Under the pieces are notes generated by a model that saw only the letters and a program-made list of their open reading frames with translations, had not been told where the DNA came from and did not search any database. From Phoronis ovalis (taxonomy: Eukaryota; Phoronida; Phoronidae), in the NCBI GenBank assembly GCA_028565635.1, contig JAOXYB010068090.1:1-10087 (forward strand): DNA of 10,087 nt, given 5' to 3'. Below, one piece after another: positions 8,362-10,087 of the stretch (position 1 is its first letter; each line of letters begins with the position of its first letter). The position numbers and the translations under genes were made by a program.

Positions 8362-9171
8362 GTGGTGTATTCACACATAGTACAATATATAAATTATATA
8401 TGTAACTTTCTGTCTTTGGCATTTTAATAATAAATAATTCCTTTCATAATGTTATTTTTCCTTTTATGATTACAATACACATATCAATATATAACGAAAA
8501 TTATATAATACAGATGCATGAATTTCCAAGCAGCTTCACGTAATCATGACTGACGTAGGATTATGATTCAGTGGTGTAAGAGTAGACAAAATCAATAGGA
8601 TTAACAGTAAGGAAGAGTTTTATAACAATGAATATCATGGCTTAAAATGGCTAGATGCAATTAGTATAAATAACAGTAGATTAATTGCTGGTAAAACAAT
8701 ACACTTGTTACTACACACAGAGATAAAAAATGTCAATTTTGTCTGATTTTGATTAGTTTTTGATGAAATTTATCCTTAATTAGATGTCTAGACACTAAGT
8801 TAGCAGGACTGTCATATAATTGTTTAAATTGAAATCAAAAACTGGTTTACCACTTAAGGAATTTTTTTCCTCACAAATTGTTTCTTTAACTGTATTTACA
8901 GTGTGAACCGTGTACTAGTACAAAATTTTACAGAAATACACAGTACGATATAGCTTACAAAGAATTAAAATGTGTAATTTTTTGCAAGAGCAAAATTAAC
9001 TCCGGAGGGCCAAGAGGATGATCAAAGATTCTTGAATGATGCTTCTTTTCTACATTATTTGCTGATGAGCGACCAATCATTTGTAACAAAATTTATTATA
9101 CAACACAGAATTTATAGGCTTGGTTGACAGTGTAGAAAATATTATCGGCATATTATCTACCTGATCCACAT
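8362..9171. other. Gene-free A+T-rich DNA with one short minus-strand frame
   Basis: No supported gene. The tract holds a 12-bp palindrome, TGTACTAGTACA (8911-8922), which is within chance expectation. It also holds a more G+C-rich patch around 9000-9075 with a 41-codon minus-strand frame (start codon at 9080-9078, stop at 8957-8955). That frame is described as a finding rather than called a gene. Confidence 0.6.
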
Positions 9172-9265
9172 CCCAGGGGGTACTTGATAAAAATGTTGGC
9201 AGGGTGTGCAGCCCAGGGTAAAAAACACTGACCCTATGAAAAGCTTTGTGCGATACTTCACAAAT
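9172..9265 (+). mobile_element. Partial repeat related at its start to the 1922-2068 element
   Basis: CCCAGGGGGTACTT at 9172-9185 matches the left end of the 1927-2063 element (CCCGGGGGTACTC) at 11 consecutive bases around GGGGGTACT with one substitution in the C/G run. Both then carry GGCAGGG, though at different distances (9197-9203 here, 1982-1988 there). A further G+C-rich run, GCAGCCCAGGG, lies at 9209-9219. TACTTCACAAA (9254-9264) is the exact reverse complement of TTTGTGAAGTA (2045-2055) near the right end of the other copy. No AGTACCCCC end is present, so this is a truncated or rearranged copy. The right boundary is a guess. Confidence 0.4.
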
Positions 9266-10087
9266 TAGAAAATAACTACAAAAAATTGTCTCTTCACTGT
9301 TACTACACAGTAGGGAACAAGAATTTTAACTGTAAGAAAATACAGTTTTACCAATTTCACTAGTGATTATATTACAGGTAGGGGAAATAACCCTTACACT
9401 CATTAGAAGACCATAACAAACATGGCTTTCAAGTCACAACAAAGCAGCAAATGTGATGAACATGAAATACAGCTGTTAGTTTTAACACCTCACCTTTCAA
9501 AACATACAGTTTGCTATCAAATTAGTAGGTTTAAAGTGGCTTAAATTCAATGCAAAAGGTCCTCCAACCAAAAGAATTTAATTATATAGAGTTACAGCAC
9601 TTACTTTAAACATTATATGATTCTTTGACTGAATTTGCAATTGCTGCTGTGATAATTTAACTCAAAATTTAAAAAGAATCAGTAACTCTTATTTCTTATG
9701 CAATTGTTTCTTGAAGAATCTGCTAAGTATGGTGACTGAGATAGCCTCAGCATAAATGAATGCAAATGCCTATAATATCAACTATATACTCTGTAGTAAC
9801 ATTAGAAATCTGACTCAAAACCAACCTTTTCAATTTTGAAATTTAAAAAATTGCTCCTTGGGAGAATCGTATGGTCCTTGTTGGGAAAACGAGACTTGCA
9901 GAGCTTTTCTTGATAACAAAGCAATCTTTGGGTTAGGACTGTTTGAAAAGAATCGTATAGTTCTCTTTGACAAAACAAACAAGACATTTGTCATGTCTAA
10001 TGCCCATCAGCATGTGTAGGATATTTTTTTAACATTATTGTTTTTTTACATTAGAAAAGAATATAATACATCATGCATTATAATCTG
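9266..10087. other. Gene-free A+T-rich DNA, no recognisable feature
   Basis: No supportable gene. The minus-strand frame at 9802-9987 (61 codons) shows no recognised motif. Another octamer ATGCAAAT lies at 9760-9767. Nothing else stands out on either strand up to the window end. Confidence 0.65.

Noticed and set aside
1483-9767. Four POU-type octamers ATGCAAAT/ATTTGCAT (1483, 3429, 4313 and 9760)
   Set aside because: They are scattered over 8 kb without clustering, and roughly one is expected by chance per window. This is a mild excess that does not support an enhancer call.
9802-9987. 61-codon minus-strand frame
   Set aside because: No motif or family recognised; the length is unremarkable.
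1-10087. CRISPR array, prokaryotic operon or defence island
   Set aside because: No regularly spaced repeat series, no long open frames and no bacterial-style gene packing. Composition and repeats indicate animal non-coding DNA.

Overview
The window looks like intergenic or intronic DNA from an animal nuclear genome. It is roughly two thirds A+T by eye and broken by stops in all six frames. There is no ribosomal-binding-site/operon layout, no tRNA or rRNA that I recognise, and no open frame that reads like a conserved protein. The organism cannot be named from the sequence. Two short repeats open with a run of C, then GGGGGTACT. From memory this resembles short interspersed repeats of marine invertebrates (cnidarians, molluscs, brachiopods, hemichordates), so an invertebrate is my best guess. 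That is family recollection, not proof.

Layout: 1-1921 is featureless A+T-rich DNA. 1922-2068 is a short, apparently complete inverted-repeat element (MITE-like) with a possible 5-bp target duplication. 2069-2790 is plain. 2791-2895 is a compact nested foldback that could fold like a small structured RNA or be a tiny MITE. 2896-3225 is mostly plain, with one 16-bp palindrome. 3226-3440 is a CpG-bearing island holding a repeated ACCGCGGT palindrome (one copy apparently decayed by CpG deamination) and a short promoter-like stretch upstream of an ATG. 3509-3597 is an imperfect A+T-rich foldback. 3598-4489 is plain.

4490-4819 is the clearest object in the window: a 330-bp foldback element with 74-bp terminal arms, a second pairing zone inside them, and a strong central hairpin built from a ~22-bp repeated unit. 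4820-8040 is a long gene-free tract with a few short local repeats. 8041-8361 is a less A+T-rich, CpG-bearing segment of unknown nature. 8362-9171 is plain apart from a short minus-strand open frame at 8955-9080. 9172-9265 is a fragment that starts like the 1922-2068 element. 9266-10087 is plain.

No genes are called, so nothing can be said about genes working together. What is here is a set of non-autonomous, structure-forming repeats in non-coding DNA. I see no CRISPR array, no prokaryotic defence or mobile gene cluster, and no viral gene.
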